Below are positions 45,292-54,846 of a stretch of DNA of 64,000 bases, in pieces. How positions within the stretch are numbered: the stretch's first letter is position 1; each line of letters opens with the position of its first letter. A program made the translations under genes and the position numbers. The DNA comes from Syntrophobacterales bacterium (GTDB taxonomy: Bacteria; Desulfobacterota; Syntrophobacteria; Syntrophobacterales; Thermodesulforhabdaceae). The DNA lies in contig JAOACS010000021.1 in assembly GCA_026417655.1 (NCBI GenBank), positions 1 through 64,000 on the forward strand, in the 5' to 3' direction. The notes under the pieces are model-generated. The model saw only the letters and a list, made by a program, of their open reading frames with translations. It ran no database searches and was not told the DNA's origin.

Positions 45292-46887
45292 ATGGGACGA
45301 ACAAAACGAAGTCGAACAAAAACAACAGAGTCCTTTGTTGCTATTCCACCCTCTTCCGAAGAAACTAAAGACAGTAACAAAAAACCTCTAAGGATAGCTA
45401 TAATTGGAGGTGGGCGCCGTTGTAGGTCCCTTCTTGAAATGATAAACGCAGAACGCTTTCCCTGGCTCAATGCTGAAATCGTTGCTGTGGTTGATCCTAA
45501 TGATCAAGCGGTAGGAATTCAACTTGCTAAAGAAAAGAACATACCTACCTTCGAGGATCCAAGGGAGCTTCAGCTTTCTAACCTGGATCTGGTGATAGAC
45601 CTTACAGGACGAGAGGAACTTTTAAAAGAATTCATGAACGAGGGGCATCCTACCGTTAAGGTTTTAGGCACAACCATATCTCGACTTTTTATAGATCTTA
45701 TCCAGCTTCAGGAAGAAAGACTTTTTAGGGAACGTCAGCTTGCCCTTATAGAAAGCATTGTAGAGACGATTTTTTCAAGCATCCGAGATCGAGTAATGAT
45801 TATGCAACCCAACATGAAAGTGCTCGATGTAAATGACGCCCTTCTAGAATGGCTTGGAATGAAGAAGGAGGATGTGATTGGAAAACCTTGCTATCAGATT
45901 ACTCACCGTTTCACTGAACCTTGCGGCAATTACGGGGTTCACTGTCCACTTAAAGAATGTATAGAAACAGGTGGAACCGGTCACGCCATCCATGAACATG
46001 TGGATCGGGACAATACCGTCCGGTACTGCGAAATAAGCACCGTTCCATTGAAAAATACCAAAGGGAAAGTTGAAGCAGTTCTCGAGATCATAAGAGATAT
46101 TACCGATGAATTAGAAAAAAAGGTGGAACAGAAAACCAGAGCCTTCAAAAAGGACTTAGCTCGATTGATCCACGAAGACAAGATGATAGCCCTTGGAAAG
46201 CTTGTTGCAAGCGCTGTTCACGAGATAAATAATCCCCTTTCTGGAATTCATGCCCTTGCAAGACTTATGAAAAACCGCCTAGAAGATCCATCACCTTTAG
46301 ATGAAAATGAACGTCAGCAGTTTTTCTATTATTTGCAGCTCATCGATCAAGAATCCGCCCGATGTAGCAGTATTGTAAGCAACCTCCTCTCTTTCGCTCG
46401 ACAGCAAAAAATAGAACGTCGACACTTTGATGTGAATGAGCTTATCCAACGCGTGATACTTTTAAGCAAACACAAAATGGATCTTCAACATATTACGGTT
46501 ATTACTGACCTTTCCGACAATCTTCCCCAAGCTTACGGAGATCCGGGGCAGATTCAACAATGCCTCATAAACCTCGTTTTTAATGCTGTAGAGGCCATGC
46601 CGGATGGGGGAACTCTCACCGTAAAAAGCTCATATGAAAGTTCTAGAAATCAAATCAGGATAGATGTAATAGATACAGGTCCAGGGATCCCCAAGGAATT
46701 GATCTCACAAATATTCGAGCCCTTCTTCTCAACTAAAGGAAAGGATAAGGGGGTTGGTTTAGGACTTTCGGTAGTCTACGGAATTATAAAGGAACATCGG
46801 GGGAGCATATATGTAGTTAGCGAACCAGGAAAGGGCTCAGATTTTATTGTAAGGCTTCCCTGTGGAGATACCCGCAACGCAATTTGA
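45292..46887 (+). CDS. Sensor histidine kinase with Rossmann-like domain and Cys-rich PAS
   Basis: A 531-residue soluble kinase (no TM segment). Residues about 32-130 form a dinucleotide-binding-like fold (LRIAIIGGGRRCRSLLEMI, VVDPNDQAVG, LDLVIDLTGR), unusual for a kinase. About 165-285 is a PAS domain with a Cys group (KPCYQITHRFTEPCGNYG, HCPLKEC) that could sense redox or bind a metal. The kinase core follows: H-box AVHEINNPLSG, N-box CLINLVFNAVEAMP, G boxes DTGPGIP and GVGLGLSVVYG. Strong GAGGATG ribosome site. It overlaps no gene and is co-transcribed with the sigma-54 activator. Signal likely cytosolic NAD(P)H or cluster redox state (inference). Confidence 0.88.
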   Translation: MGRTKRSRTKTTESFVAIPPSSEETKDSNKKPLRIAIIGGGRRCRSLLEMINAERFPWLNAEIVAVVDPNDQAVGIQLAKEKNIPTFEDPRELQLSNLDLVIDLTGREELLKEFMNEGHPTVKVLGTTISRLFIDLIQLQEERLFRERQLALIESIVETIFSSIRDRVMIMQPNMKVLDVNDALLEWLGMKKEDVIGKPCYQITHRFTEPCGNYGVHCPLKECIETGGTGHAIHEHVDRDNTVRYCEISTVPLKNTKGKVEAVLEIIRDITDELEKKVEQKTRAFKKDLARLIHEDKMIALGKLVASAVHEINNPLSGIHALARLMKNRLEDPSPLDENERQQFFYYLQLIDQESARCSSIVSNLLSFARQQKIERRHFDVNELIQRVILLSKHKMDLQHITVITDLSDNLPQAYGDPGQIQQCLINLVFNAVEAMPDGGTLTVKSSYESSRNQIRIDVIDTGPGIPKELISQIFEPFFSTKGKDKGVGLGLSVVYGIIKEHRGSIYVVSEPGKGSDFIVRLPCGDTRNAI

Positions 46888-46906
46888 CTTATGGAGATAT
46901 AGGGCT

Positions 46907-48268
46907 ATGGGACACATTCGCATACTCGTGGTTGATGATGAATTAATTGTGAGAGAGTCGCTTATAGGATGGTTAAAAAAGGGAGGCTACGACGTAGATC
47001 CAGCATCCAGTGGCATGGAAGCGTTGAAACGACTGAAAGAAAAGGAGTATGATCTAATTTTTCTCGATATAAAAATGCCTGATATGAGCGGTATTGAGGT
47101 TCTTAAAAACCTTAAAGAATCTTCTCCCAATTCTCTCGTTGTCATGATTACGGCCTATGGATCAGTTGAAACAGCAGTAGAAGCTATGAAACTTGGAGCA
47201 AGTGACTATCTTATGAAACCCTTCGAACCAGAGCACCTTGTTCTTCTGGTGGAAAAACTCCTTCAACAGAAGAAGCTCATTGAAGAAAATCTATTTCTTA
47301 AAGAACAGGTTTCCAAGCGGACTAAGTATCAGGAACTTATTGGATCAGCTTCCTGTATGCAAAAGCTTTTTGAGATCATAGAGGAGGTCGCTTCTGTCGA
47401 TTCTCCTGTGCTAATTCGGGGAGAAACTGGCACAGGGAAAGAACTCATCGCAAAGGCTATCCATGCCAAAAGTCCAAGACGTTTTGGCCCCTTTGTGGCC
47501 ATAAATTGTGGAGCCTTTCCTGAAAGCCTTCTTGAGACCGAACTTTTCGGACACGAAGTAGGAGCCTTCACTGGTGCCATTCGAGCCCGCAAGGGACGTA
47601 TAGAAATAGCCCATGGAGGAACCCTTTTTCTCGATGAGATAGGTGAAATTCCCCTAAAGATGCAGGTCGATCTTTTAAGAGTCCTTGAAGAAAAAAGGTT
47701 TCAGCGCGTAGGTGGGCGAGAGTATATACCGGTTGATTTTAGATTTATATCGGCTACCCATAAAAATCTTGAGGAAGAAATACGCCTAGGGCGTTTTCGT
47801 AAAGATTTTTATTTCAGACTAAACGTTATAGAAATTCAAGTTCCGCCCCTAAGGGAGCGAAAGGAGGACATATCACTTTTGGCTCAGCATTTTCTTCAGA
47901 AATTTCGCCGTGAAACGAATAAACCTGTAACGACCATATCGAAAGATGCTTTGAATCTTCTCTATTCCTACGATTGGCCCGGTAATGTTAGAGAACTGGA
48001 AAACGCTATCGAACGTGCCGTAGTGTTAGCCAAAAGCCGAATTTTAACAAAAGAGGACTTCTCCTTTTTGCTACGCCCTAAGTTATTGGAAAACCAGGTT
48101 GATGAGCCAAAATCCCTTGAAGAAGTGGAAAGGCGTCATATCGAAAAAATTCTTAACGAGACGGACTGGAACATTAGTAGAGCAGCAAAGATCTTAGGTT
48201 TGAACAGAACAACGCTTCACGCTAAGATTAAAAAATACGGTCTTTCACACCATCCTAGAACAAATTAG
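46907..48268 (+). CDS. NtrC-type sigma-54 activating response regulator
   Basis: A 453-residue regulator in the usual three parts. Receiver (about 1-120): ILVVDDEL with phospho-Asp in YDLIFLDIKMPDMSG, Lys in LMKPFEP. AAA+ sigma-54 domain (about 140-380): GETGTGKELIAKAIH (Walker A), GAFTGAIRA loop that touches sigma-54, GGTLFLDEIGEIP (Walker B), and WPGNVRELENAIERAVV. C-terminal Fis-type HTH (NISRAAKILGLNRTTLHAKI). Paired with the upstream kinase. It probably activates the sigma-54 promoter at 45136-45151 that faces the other way. Start at 46907 chosen over an ATG inside the kinase gene. Confidence 0.95.
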   Translation: MGHIRILVVDDELIVRESLIGWLKKGGYDVDPASSGMEALKRLKEKEYDLIFLDIKMPDMSGIEVLKNLKESSPNSLVVMITAYGSVETAVEAMKLGASDYLMKPFEPEHLVLLVEKLLQQKKLIEENLFLKEQVSKRTKYQELIGSASCMQKLFEIIEEVASVDSPVLIRGETGTGKELIAKAIHAKSPRRFGPFVAINCGAFPESLLETELFGHEVGAFTGAIRARKGRIEIAHGGTLFLDEIGEIPLKMQVDLLRVLEEKRFQRVGGREYIPVDFRFISATHKNLEEEIRLGRFRKDFYFRLNVIEIQVPPLRERKEDISLLAQHFLQKFRRETNKPVTTISKDALNLLYSYDWPGNVRELENAIERAVVLAKSRILTKEDFSFLLRPKLLENQVDEPKSLEEVERRHIEKILNETDWNISRAAKILGLNRTTLHAKIKKYGLSHHPRTN

Positions 48269-48269
48269 A

Positions 48270-48821
48270 ATGGACCAGCAAACAAATCTTCCATCAATTG
48301 GTATTGTGAGCGTTGGGAAGCTCGGAAATCTTATTCCAAGAGTGGTTGCCGCTAACATTCAGGGGATTCTTGATGTCCCGGTAAGTATAATAGGAGAGAT
48401 AGAGATTCCAGAAGAGACCTTTATTCTAGAGCGTCGACAGTATGATGCTGGGCTTATGTTAAAAATCCTCGAAGAAGTGTCGACAAACCACTTTTGTATA
48501 CTTGGGGTCACCTATGTGGATTTATGTATCCCAGTTTTTACCTATGTCTTTGGAGAAGCTCAACTGGGAGGCCGGACAGCTATTGTTTCTACTTATAGAC
48601 TTCAGAGAGGAGAGCTTGGAGAAACTATATCGGAAAGCGTCTTTTATGAACGGGTAGTTAAAGTCGCCCTCCACGAAATAGGTCATGTCTTTTCCCTATA
48701 CCATTGCGAGAATGAATATTGTCTTATGAGGTTCAGTTCAAAACTTGGCGCCCTAGATAGCCTACCAATTCTTTTCTGTGATAGATGCTTGTTTTTGCTC
48801 AAACGGCTTATAAGAAGTTAG
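48270..48821 (+). CDS. amzA: Archaemetzincin-like metalloprotease
   Basis: A 183-residue zinc protease related to archaemetzincins. The signature is LHEIGHVFSLYHCENEYCLMRF with the later FCDRC pair, fitting HExxHxxGxxHCxxxxCxM and the extra zinc Cys group. The usual Gly after HExxHxx is Ser here (HEIGHVFSLYH), otherwise the ligands stand. N terminus fits family start (IGIVSVGKL). Length near the family norm. It starts one base after the regulator stop, so it belongs to the same operon, though its substrate is unknown. Confidence 0.88.
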   Translation: MDQQTNLPSIGIVSVGKLGNLIPRVVAANIQGILDVPVSIIGEIEIPEETFILERRQYDAGLMLKILEEVSTNHFCILGVTYVDLCIPVFTYVFGEAQLGGRTAIVSTYRLQRGELGETISESVFYERVVKVALHEIGHVFSLYHCENEYCLMRFSSKLGALDSLPILFCDRCLFLLKRLIRS

Positions 48822-48831
48822 TTTAAAGGGA

Positions 48832-48861
48832 AAAAGTCCGCCTCCAAAAAGGCGGACTTTT
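48832..48861. terminator. Bidirectional terminator between amzA and nuoN
   Basis: AAAAGTCCGCCT and its complement AGGCGGACTTTT form a 12-bp stem with a six-base loop. A runs precede it and T runs follow, so it can stop both convergent transcripts. Confidence 0.85.
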
Positions 48862-48873
48862 ATAACATTTCCT

Positions 48874-50316
48874 CTACGGCAAGTAGGTCATATACTTTGT
48901 TGTAATTTCGAAGAAAAACTGGGGGAAAATACCAAGAAACAATATACCAACGGATGTAAGAACGAGAGCTGTTGTTACCGTAGCAGAACTCGTCCTTAAA
49001 GCTCCACCTGCATCGATCGGTTTTTCGAAGAACATATACACAAGGACTCTCAAATAGAAGTAGGCAGACACTGCAGAATTTAACACTGCAATAATCACTA
49101 GCCAGAGATAGCCAGCCTCCAATGCTCCCTTGAATACGTAAAATTTACCCATGAAACCTCCCGTTGGAGGAAGTCCAACCATAGAGAACATAAAAATTGT
49201 CATCATGAGCCCAAGGAAGGGATAGAGAAATCCACATCCGGAAACATGCTCCAAATCTTTACCCTTTTCCTCCAAAAGCACAAGCACAGCGAAGGCTCCT
49301 AGGTTCATTAAGGCGTAGGCGATGAGGTAAAAAACTATAGCTGCAAGCCCTGTTTTGTTAAGAGCGACAAAACCTATTAGCATATATCCGGCATGAGCGA
49401 TACTGGAGTAGGCAAGCATGCGCTTGATATTTCTTTGGGTAAGCGCTGCAATATTTCCTAAAGTCATAGTGATGATCGATATAAAGACCATAATATCGAC
49501 AAAGTTAAAGACGGCAACTTTAAGGGCAATAAGAAAGACTCTGATAAGCATAAAGAAAGAAGCTGCTTTGACCCCAGAAATCATGAAGGCTGTAACAGAA
49601 GTGGGAGCTCCTTCATAGACATCGGGAGTCCACATATGAAATGGAACCGCAGCGATTTTAAAAAGAACTCCCGCCAGGATAGCCGCTACCCCAAACAGGA
49701 AGATACCAGTCTGAATTCCACCGTGGAGGTATTTATTATAGTTTTGCACAATGAGACTGTAATTAGTCGTTCCAACTGTTCCATAAACGAAGGCTATGCC
49801 TAAGAGCATGATAGCGGTAGAAAAGGCTCCCAAAAGGAAATATTTTATTGAAGCCTCTGCCGATGCTTCATCATGCTTGAACATGCCTGCAAGGATATAG
49901 ACAGAGAGCGACATAGCCTCTACACCAAGGACCAACATGATCAGATCGTAGGATGTTGCTATAAAACTCATACCCACTATCGACAGAATAATCAGAGCAT
50001 AATACTCACCCTTATGCTTTATTTTACCCTCTATGTATGGATCAGACATAAGGGAGACAATAATACCTATACCATAGAAGATGAACCTGAATATACCCGC
50101 CAGTTCATCGTAGAGCATCATGTCGTAGAAGCCGAATCGCTTACTACCGAAGAGCAGCAAATTAAATAGTATTGCCAAAGAGAAGGCAGAAATTGATAAC
50201 ATGTTGTAATTATGGACCCCGGGTGTCCTCGAGAAGGATCCCATCAGGAGGAACAACACCGCAAAGGCTATAAGCACTAAATCAGGAGAAATGGATAAGA
50301 AGTCAAAGTTTGCCAT
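48874..50316 (-). CDS. nuoN: Complex I subunit N (proton-pumping Mrp-type)
   Basis: A 480-residue inner-membrane protein with about 14 helices. The conserved Lys/proton path residues lie in TM4-8 (LIMLVLGVEAMSLSVYILAG and AGVLFKIAAVPFHMWTPDVYEGAP). Last gene of the nuo operon, ending at a bidirectional terminator. Overlaps nuoM by one base, so coupled translation. Typical length 480. Confidence 0.96.
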   Translation of the reverse strand: MANFDFLSISPDLVLIAFAVLFLLMGSFSRTPGVHNYNMLSISAFSLAILFNLLLFGSKRFGFYDMMLYDELAGIFRFIFYGIGIIVSLMSDPYIEGKIKHKGEYYALIILSIVGMSFIATSYDLIMLVLGVEAMSLSVYILAGMFKHDEASAEASIKYFLLGAFSTAIMLLGIAFVYGTVGTTNYSLIVQNYNKYLHGGIQTGIFLFGVAAILAGVLFKIAAVPFHMWTPDVYEGAPTSVTAFMISGVKAASFFMLIRVFLIALKVAVFNFVDIMVFISIITMTLGNIAALTQRNIKRMLAYSSIAHAGYMLIGFVALNKTGLAAIVFYLIAYALMNLGAFAVLVLLEEKGKDLEHVSGCGFLYPFLGLMMTIFMFSMVGLPPTGGFMGKFYVFKGALEAGYLWLVIIAVLNSAVSAYFYLRVLVYMFFEKPIDAGGALRTSSATVTTALVLTSVGILFLGIFPQFFFEITTKYMTYLP

Positions 50317-51863
50317 TACTTACCCCCTCTTATCAACGCCAGAGGTTGAACCTTTTGTTCATACACATTTATCGCAATGCGCTTTTCATATCCCTTCAAA
50401 AATGCATCAAAAGACGTATGCATCTTTTCAAGGAAATAATTGGGGCAAACACCCATTACTACGTAAAGAAATACAATAGGTGTCATCATAAGAACTTCCC
50501 TTAGATCTAAATCCTTCATGTATTTGTTTTCTTCGTGGGTAATTGGTCCAAACATAACCCGCTTATACATCCACAAGAGATAGCAGGCAGCGAAAATCAC
50601 GCAGGTTGCAGAAAGAATAGTCCATAGAGGTTTTACTCTGAACGCACCAAGAAATACCAGAAATTCCCCGACAAAGCCATTGAGCCCCGGAAGTCCTACC
50701 GAGGATAGAACCGTTACGCTGAAGAAGGCCGCTAAGATAGGAACACTTTTAGCTATTCCACCGTAGTCAGCTATGAGACGACTATGCCTTCTCTCGTAGA
50801 GCATTCCTACTATGATAAATAGGGCTCCTGTACTAAGGCCATGTCCAAGCATTATGTACATGGCTCCCTCTAGGCCCTGGATATTCATAGCAAAAATACC
50901 GAGCATTACCGCTCCAAGGTGGCTTACTGAGGAGAAAGCTACCAGCTTTTTAACATCGGGTTGAACAATTGAGACCAATGCTCCATAGATAATGCCTATA
51001 ATCGCAAGAGCTATAATAAGGGGTGTCATAAAGTAGGCTGCATGAGGATATAAACCTATAGCAAATCTTATGAAACCGTAGGTTCCCATTTTAAGCAAAA
51101 TACCAGCAAGGATAACACTTCCCGGCGTTGGGGCCTCCACATGAGCGTCCGGTAGCCATGTATGGAATGGAAACATTGGAACCTTAATAGCAAAGGAGAG
51201 AGCAAAGGCGGAGAATAACCAAACCTGCATGCTAAACGGTGGTAACACCTGATACCACTTAAGGAGATCAAAGGTATATTCACCCGTTTGAGAAGCCACA
51301 TAGAGGTAATTGAAGATTATGGCAACTAACATCAACACACTTCCAACAAGCGTGTAGAGTACGAATTTTATAGCTGCATAGACTCTTCTAGGACCACCCC
51401 AGACACCTATTATGAAGTACATGGGAATAAGCATGAGCTCCCAAAATATGTAGAAAAGGAGTAAATCAAGAGCGCAGAAGGTTCCGAGCATACCAACTTC
51501 GAGAACAAGCATGCAAATAAGGAATTCCTTTACATATTTATCGATATAGGCCCAAGCAGAAAGGATGCAGATTGGACAAATGAAGGTGGTAAGGAGATAG
51601 AGAAACAGCGAAATACCGTCAATTCCAAGGAAATAGATAGCACCGATCGATTCGATCCATTTATAGCGCTCCACGAACTGAAAATCAGCCCGTGATGGAT
51701 CGAAATAGATCAGCAGATAAAGGGAGAGAATGAATGTTACGGTTGTAACAATGAGAGTTATAGTTTTTTGGAGCACCACATTTTCTCTGTCCACAAAAAA
51801 CAGAGCAACCACTCCAACCAATGGGAAAAAGGTGACTATGCTTAAAATTTGAATCCCTTCCAT
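50316..51863 (-). CDS. nuoM: Complex I subunit M (proton-pumping antiporter-like)
   Basis: A 515-residue membrane protein of the Mrp antiporter type. Conserved segments LLFYIFWELMLIPMYFIIG, KVPMFPFHTWLPDAHVEAPT and VKKLVAFSSVSHLGAVMLGIF carry the Glu and Lys residues of the proton channel. Follows nuoL by ten bases. Length agrees with the family (about 500-510). Confidence 0.96.
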   Translation of the reverse strand: MEGIQILSIVTFFPLVGVVALFFVDRENVVLQKTITLIVTTVTFILSLYLLIYFDPSRADFQFVERYKWIESIGAIYFLGIDGISLFLYLLTTFICPICILSAWAYIDKYVKEFLICMLVLEVGMLGTFCALDLLLFYIFWELMLIPMYFIIGVWGGPRRVYAAIKFVLYTLVGSVLMLVAIIFNYLYVASQTGEYTFDLLKWYQVLPPFSMQVWLFSAFALSFAIKVPMFPFHTWLPDAHVEAPTPGSVILAGILLKMGTYGFIRFAIGLYPHAAYFMTPLIIALAIIGIIYGALVSIVQPDVKKLVAFSSVSHLGAVMLGIFAMNIQGLEGAMYIMLGHGLSTGALFIIVGMLYERRHSRLIADYGGIAKSVPILAAFFSVTVLSSVGLPGLNGFVGEFLVFLGAFRVKPLWTILSATCVIFAACYLLWMYKRVMFGPITHEENKYMKDLDLREVLMMTPIVFLYVVMGVCPNYFLEKMHTSFDAFLKGYEKRIAINVYEQKVQPLALIRGGK

Positions 51864-51873
51864 CGCTTACCTC

Positions 51874-53943
51874 TTAAAAAAGTAGGATAAGAAGACCTAA
51901 CACAATGCCCCATACGTAATGATAGATGTAACCCGTTTGTAGCTTACTGGTTAGAATACTGGACCAGTATAAGCTTTTACCTGTACCATTTACAGCTCCA
52001 TCTATACCCTTTTCGTCAAAGGCTTTGAGACCAAAGCATGTATTCAAGGTACCTTTGACAAAGAGGAATTCGTAAAGTTCATCCACAAAGTATTTATTGT
52101 AAACCCATCTATAAATATTCCGGTAACTCTCGGCAAACTTGACCGGAATAGATGGATTCTTGACATAGCAAATATAGGCGATAGCGAACCCCGCAAAGGC
52201 CACTGCGACTGAGACGATCATTAGGGCATATTCGAGAGCGTGAGAATAATGGGGTCCTTCAATCTTATAGGCGTAACGGGTGACCGGTTCTAGAAAGTGA
52301 TGGAAGTGGTTCTTACCACCAAGAGATTCGGGAATTCCTATATAACCTCCGACTATCGAAAGGAAGGCCAAAATGTAGAGAGGAACTAGCATAACGTTAG
52401 GAGATTCGTGGATATGATGTTTGGTCTCATGATCCATCCTCTCTTCACCAAAGAAGATGAGGAATAACCATCGAAACATATAAAAGGCTGTCATCCCCGC
52501 TGTAATAACCCCTATTGCCCATAAGAACACACTACCATAGGGGCTTGAATAGGCCTGCCAAAGGATTTCATCTTTGCTGAAGAATCCCGACAGACCAGGT
52601 GCTCCTGCTATAGCGAGGGTTCCAACAAGGGATACTATAAAGGTCTTTTTTATGTGACCCTTAAGTCCTCCCATTTTCATAACATCCTGCTCTCCACCCA
52701 TAGCATGGATAACACTACCTGCGCTCAAGAATAGAAGAGCTTTGAAGAAAGCGTGGGTTACAAGGTGGAAAATACCAGCTGAAAAGGCTGCAACTCCAAC
52801 ACCTAAAAACATGTATCCTAATTGACTTATCGTAGAATAAGCTAGAATGCGTTTTATATCTCTTTGGGCAAAACCCATACTGGCCGCGAAGATCGCTGTG
52901 AGGGCACCTATCGTTGCTACAACGGCCATTGAAATGGGTGCCAAGGTATATAGGGCATTACACCTTGCAACCATGTAAACACCGGCCGTAACCATTGTAG
53001 CAGCGTGGATCAATGCAGAAACGGGGGTAGGTCCTGCCATTGCATCGGGAAGCCACACATACAGGGGTATTTGGGAGGATTTGCCCGTTGCACCAACAAA
53101 GAGAAGAAGTGTTATGGCTGTTACAGTAAATCCATTGTAAGATAACACTCTGCTCGCCGTTTCGAAAACATCCTTATAGTTTAGAGATCCAAAGGTAACG
53201 AAAATCAAAAACATCCCAAGGAGAAACCCAAAGTCCCCTATTCTATTTACTATAAAGGCCTTATTTCCAGCATAGGCATTATAGTCATCTTCAAACCAAA
53301 ATCCGATTAAAAGATAGGAGCAAAGTCCAACACCTTCCCATCCTATAAACATCATCGGGAAATTGTTGGCCATCACTAAAATTAACATAAAGAACACGAA
53401 GAGATTAAGATAGGCAAAAAACCTAGGGTAGGAAGGATCATTGTGCATATAGCCAACTGAATATACATGGATCAGGAAACCAACTCCTGTAACTACAAGA
53501 ATCATCACGGCACTTAAAGGATCTAGGAGAAATGCTATATCTAGAGAAAGATCTCCCGAGATCATCCACTTATAAAAAACGACCTCGATGAACCTTGCTT
53601 CTGGCTCTAGATGGATAAGCTTCCAGAAGGCTAGGACCGACAAAATAAAGGAGATACCTATTGATCCAACGCCTATAATACTGACCAGTTTATCACTCCA
53701 TCTATAGCCGAATATGAAAGCAAGAAAGGCTCCAAGAGCTGGCACTAACGCAAGAAGCACTATCGGAACACTTACCATCTTATACACAAGAAGTAGCATC
53801 AAACCAAAGGCAAGCCCTATCGAGGCGATTCCTATAGTATGAGATGGCTTGTCAGCCCAATTACTACGGAATACACCGTATATTCCGTTCAGAAATGCAC
53901 CAAAGGCTGGAAAAAGCGGAATTAGCACTATAAAATCAAACAT
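51874..53943 (-). CDS. nuoL: Complex I subunit L with duplicated N-terminal hairpin
   Basis: A 689-residue antiporter-like subunit, about 70 residues longer than E. coli NuoL (613). The usual sites are present: MFIGWEGVGLCSYLLIGFWF, KSSQIPLYVWLPDAMAGPTP, FAQRDIKRILAYSTISQLGYM. The extra length is mainly at the N terminus, where residues 8-57 and 63-110 are related (FPAFGAFLNGIYG with VPALGAFLAFIFG; IGIASIGLAF with IGVGSIGISF), a tandem duplication of the first TM hairpin. The long C-terminal horizontal helix region is also present. Second longest membrane gene of the operon. Confidence 0.95.
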   Translation of the reverse strand: MFDFIVLIPLFPAFGAFLNGIYGVFRSNWADKPSHTIGIASIGLAFGLMLLLVYKMVSVPIVLLALVPALGAFLAFIFGYRWSDKLVSIIGVGSIGISFILSVLAFWKLIHLEPEARFIEVVFYKWMISGDLSLDIAFLLDPLSAVMILVVTGVGFLIHVYSVGYMHNDPSYPRFFAYLNLFVFFMLILVMANNFPMMFIGWEGVGLCSYLLIGFWFEDDYNAYAGNKAFIVNRIGDFGFLLGMFLIFVTFGSLNYKDVFETASRVLSYNGFTVTAITLLLFVGATGKSSQIPLYVWLPDAMAGPTPVSALIHAATMVTAGVYMVARCNALYTLAPISMAVVATIGALTAIFAASMGFAQRDIKRILAYSTISQLGYMFLGVGVAAFSAGIFHLVTHAFFKALLFLSAGSVIHAMGGEQDVMKMGGLKGHIKKTFIVSLVGTLAIAGAPGLSGFFSKDEILWQAYSSPYGSVFLWAIGVITAGMTAFYMFRWLFLIFFGEERMDHETKHHIHESPNVMLVPLYILAFLSIVGGYIGIPESLGGKNHFHHFLEPVTRYAYKIEGPHYSHALEYALMIVSVAVAFAGFAIAYICYVKNPSIPVKFAESYRNIYRWVYNKYFVDELYEFLFVKGTLNTCFGLKAFDEKGIDGAVNGTGKSLYWSSILTSKLQTGYIYHYVWGIVLGLLILLF

Positions 53944-53955
53944 GTCACCACCTCT

Positions 53956-54261
53956 TTATCCCTTCATGGTGTTTAGGCTATCCATATCCACCGTGCCTTT
54001 AAGCCTGTATATCAAGAGAATTATAGCAAGACCTATTGCCACCTCTGCTGCAGCAAGAGCCATGATAAATAGAACGTAGAGTACACCTACCGCAGATTGA
54101 AGATAGTGAGAAAATGTAACGAAAATGAGGTTCACACCATTTAGCATCAACTCGATACTCATGAAGCATATAATGAGATTTCGCCTTATCAATAGACCCA
54201 GAGCTCCTATCCCGAAAATCAAGAGCCCTGTTAAAAGAAAGAAATTCATTTGACTTATCAT
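53956..54261 (-). CDS. nuoK: Complex I subunit K
   Basis: A 101-residue three-helix membrane subunit; TM2 SIELMLNGVNLIFVTFSHY carries the conserved Glu of the proton path, TM3 MALAAAEVAIGLAIILLIYR the second. Length and order (between J and L) are standard. Lies 12 bases upstream of nuoL. Confidence 0.96.
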   Translation of the reverse strand: MISQMNFFLLTGLLIFGIGALGLLIRRNLIICFMSIELMLNGVNLIFVTFSHYLQSAVGVLYVLFIMALAAAEVAIGLAIILLIYRLKGTVDMDSLNTMKG

Positions 54262-54288
54262 TCAAACACCCCCTTATGAACTACATAA

Positions 54289-54846
54289 TCAGTGTGTTGA
54301 ACCAATCGTCTTAACGACCACTTCCTCTTTCTGTTCTCCATTAGGGCGTTCTTTTCTACCTAAAACCACAGCCCCAATAATACCTATCAACAACACAACG
54401 GAGATCACTTCAAAGGGAAGGATATAGTTTGAAAACAGATATTTCCCCACAACCTTTGTTGAATCTAAGTCCTTGGGTACAGGTAGATCACCCTGCTGAA
54501 TCTTTATGGCCATCGAATAGCCAACTATGAGAAGTTTTAGTAAAAGCGCCACTCCAATAATCACTCCAAAAATACGTCCTCTATAATACAGCTTCTCCCG
54601 CTTCGCATATTCAATATTGAGGAGCATAATCACGAATACAAAAAGAACCATTATGGCTCCAACATAAACGATCACTTGAATCGCCGCGATAAACTCGGCA
54701 TTAAGAAGCACATAGTTACAGGCCAACATTAACATCACACCAATAAGAGAGGCCGCACTATAGACAGGGTTCTTCTGTATAATGGTCGAAATCGCGAGAA
54801 CCACCGCTAAAAAGGAAAAGGCATATCCTAGATATTCCTGGATCAT
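54289..54846 (-). CDS. nuoJ: Complex I subunit J
   Basis: A 185-residue membrane subunit with five hydrophobic helices; the VYVGAIMVLFVFVIMLLN segment is the family hallmark near the quinone chamber. Its start overlaps the nuoI stop by four bases (ATGA), so translation is coupled. Charged C-terminal tail GRKERPNGEQKEEV. Confidence 0.95.
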   Translation of the reverse strand: MIQEYLGYAFSFLAVVLAISTIIQKNPVYSAASLIGVMLMLACNYVLLNAEFIAAIQVIVYVGAIMVLFVFVIMLLNIEYAKREKLYYRGRIFGVIIGVALLLKLLIVGYSMAIKIQQGDLPVPKDLDSTKVVGKYLFSNYILPFEVISVVLLIGIIGAVVLGRKERPNGEQKEEVVVKTIGSTH

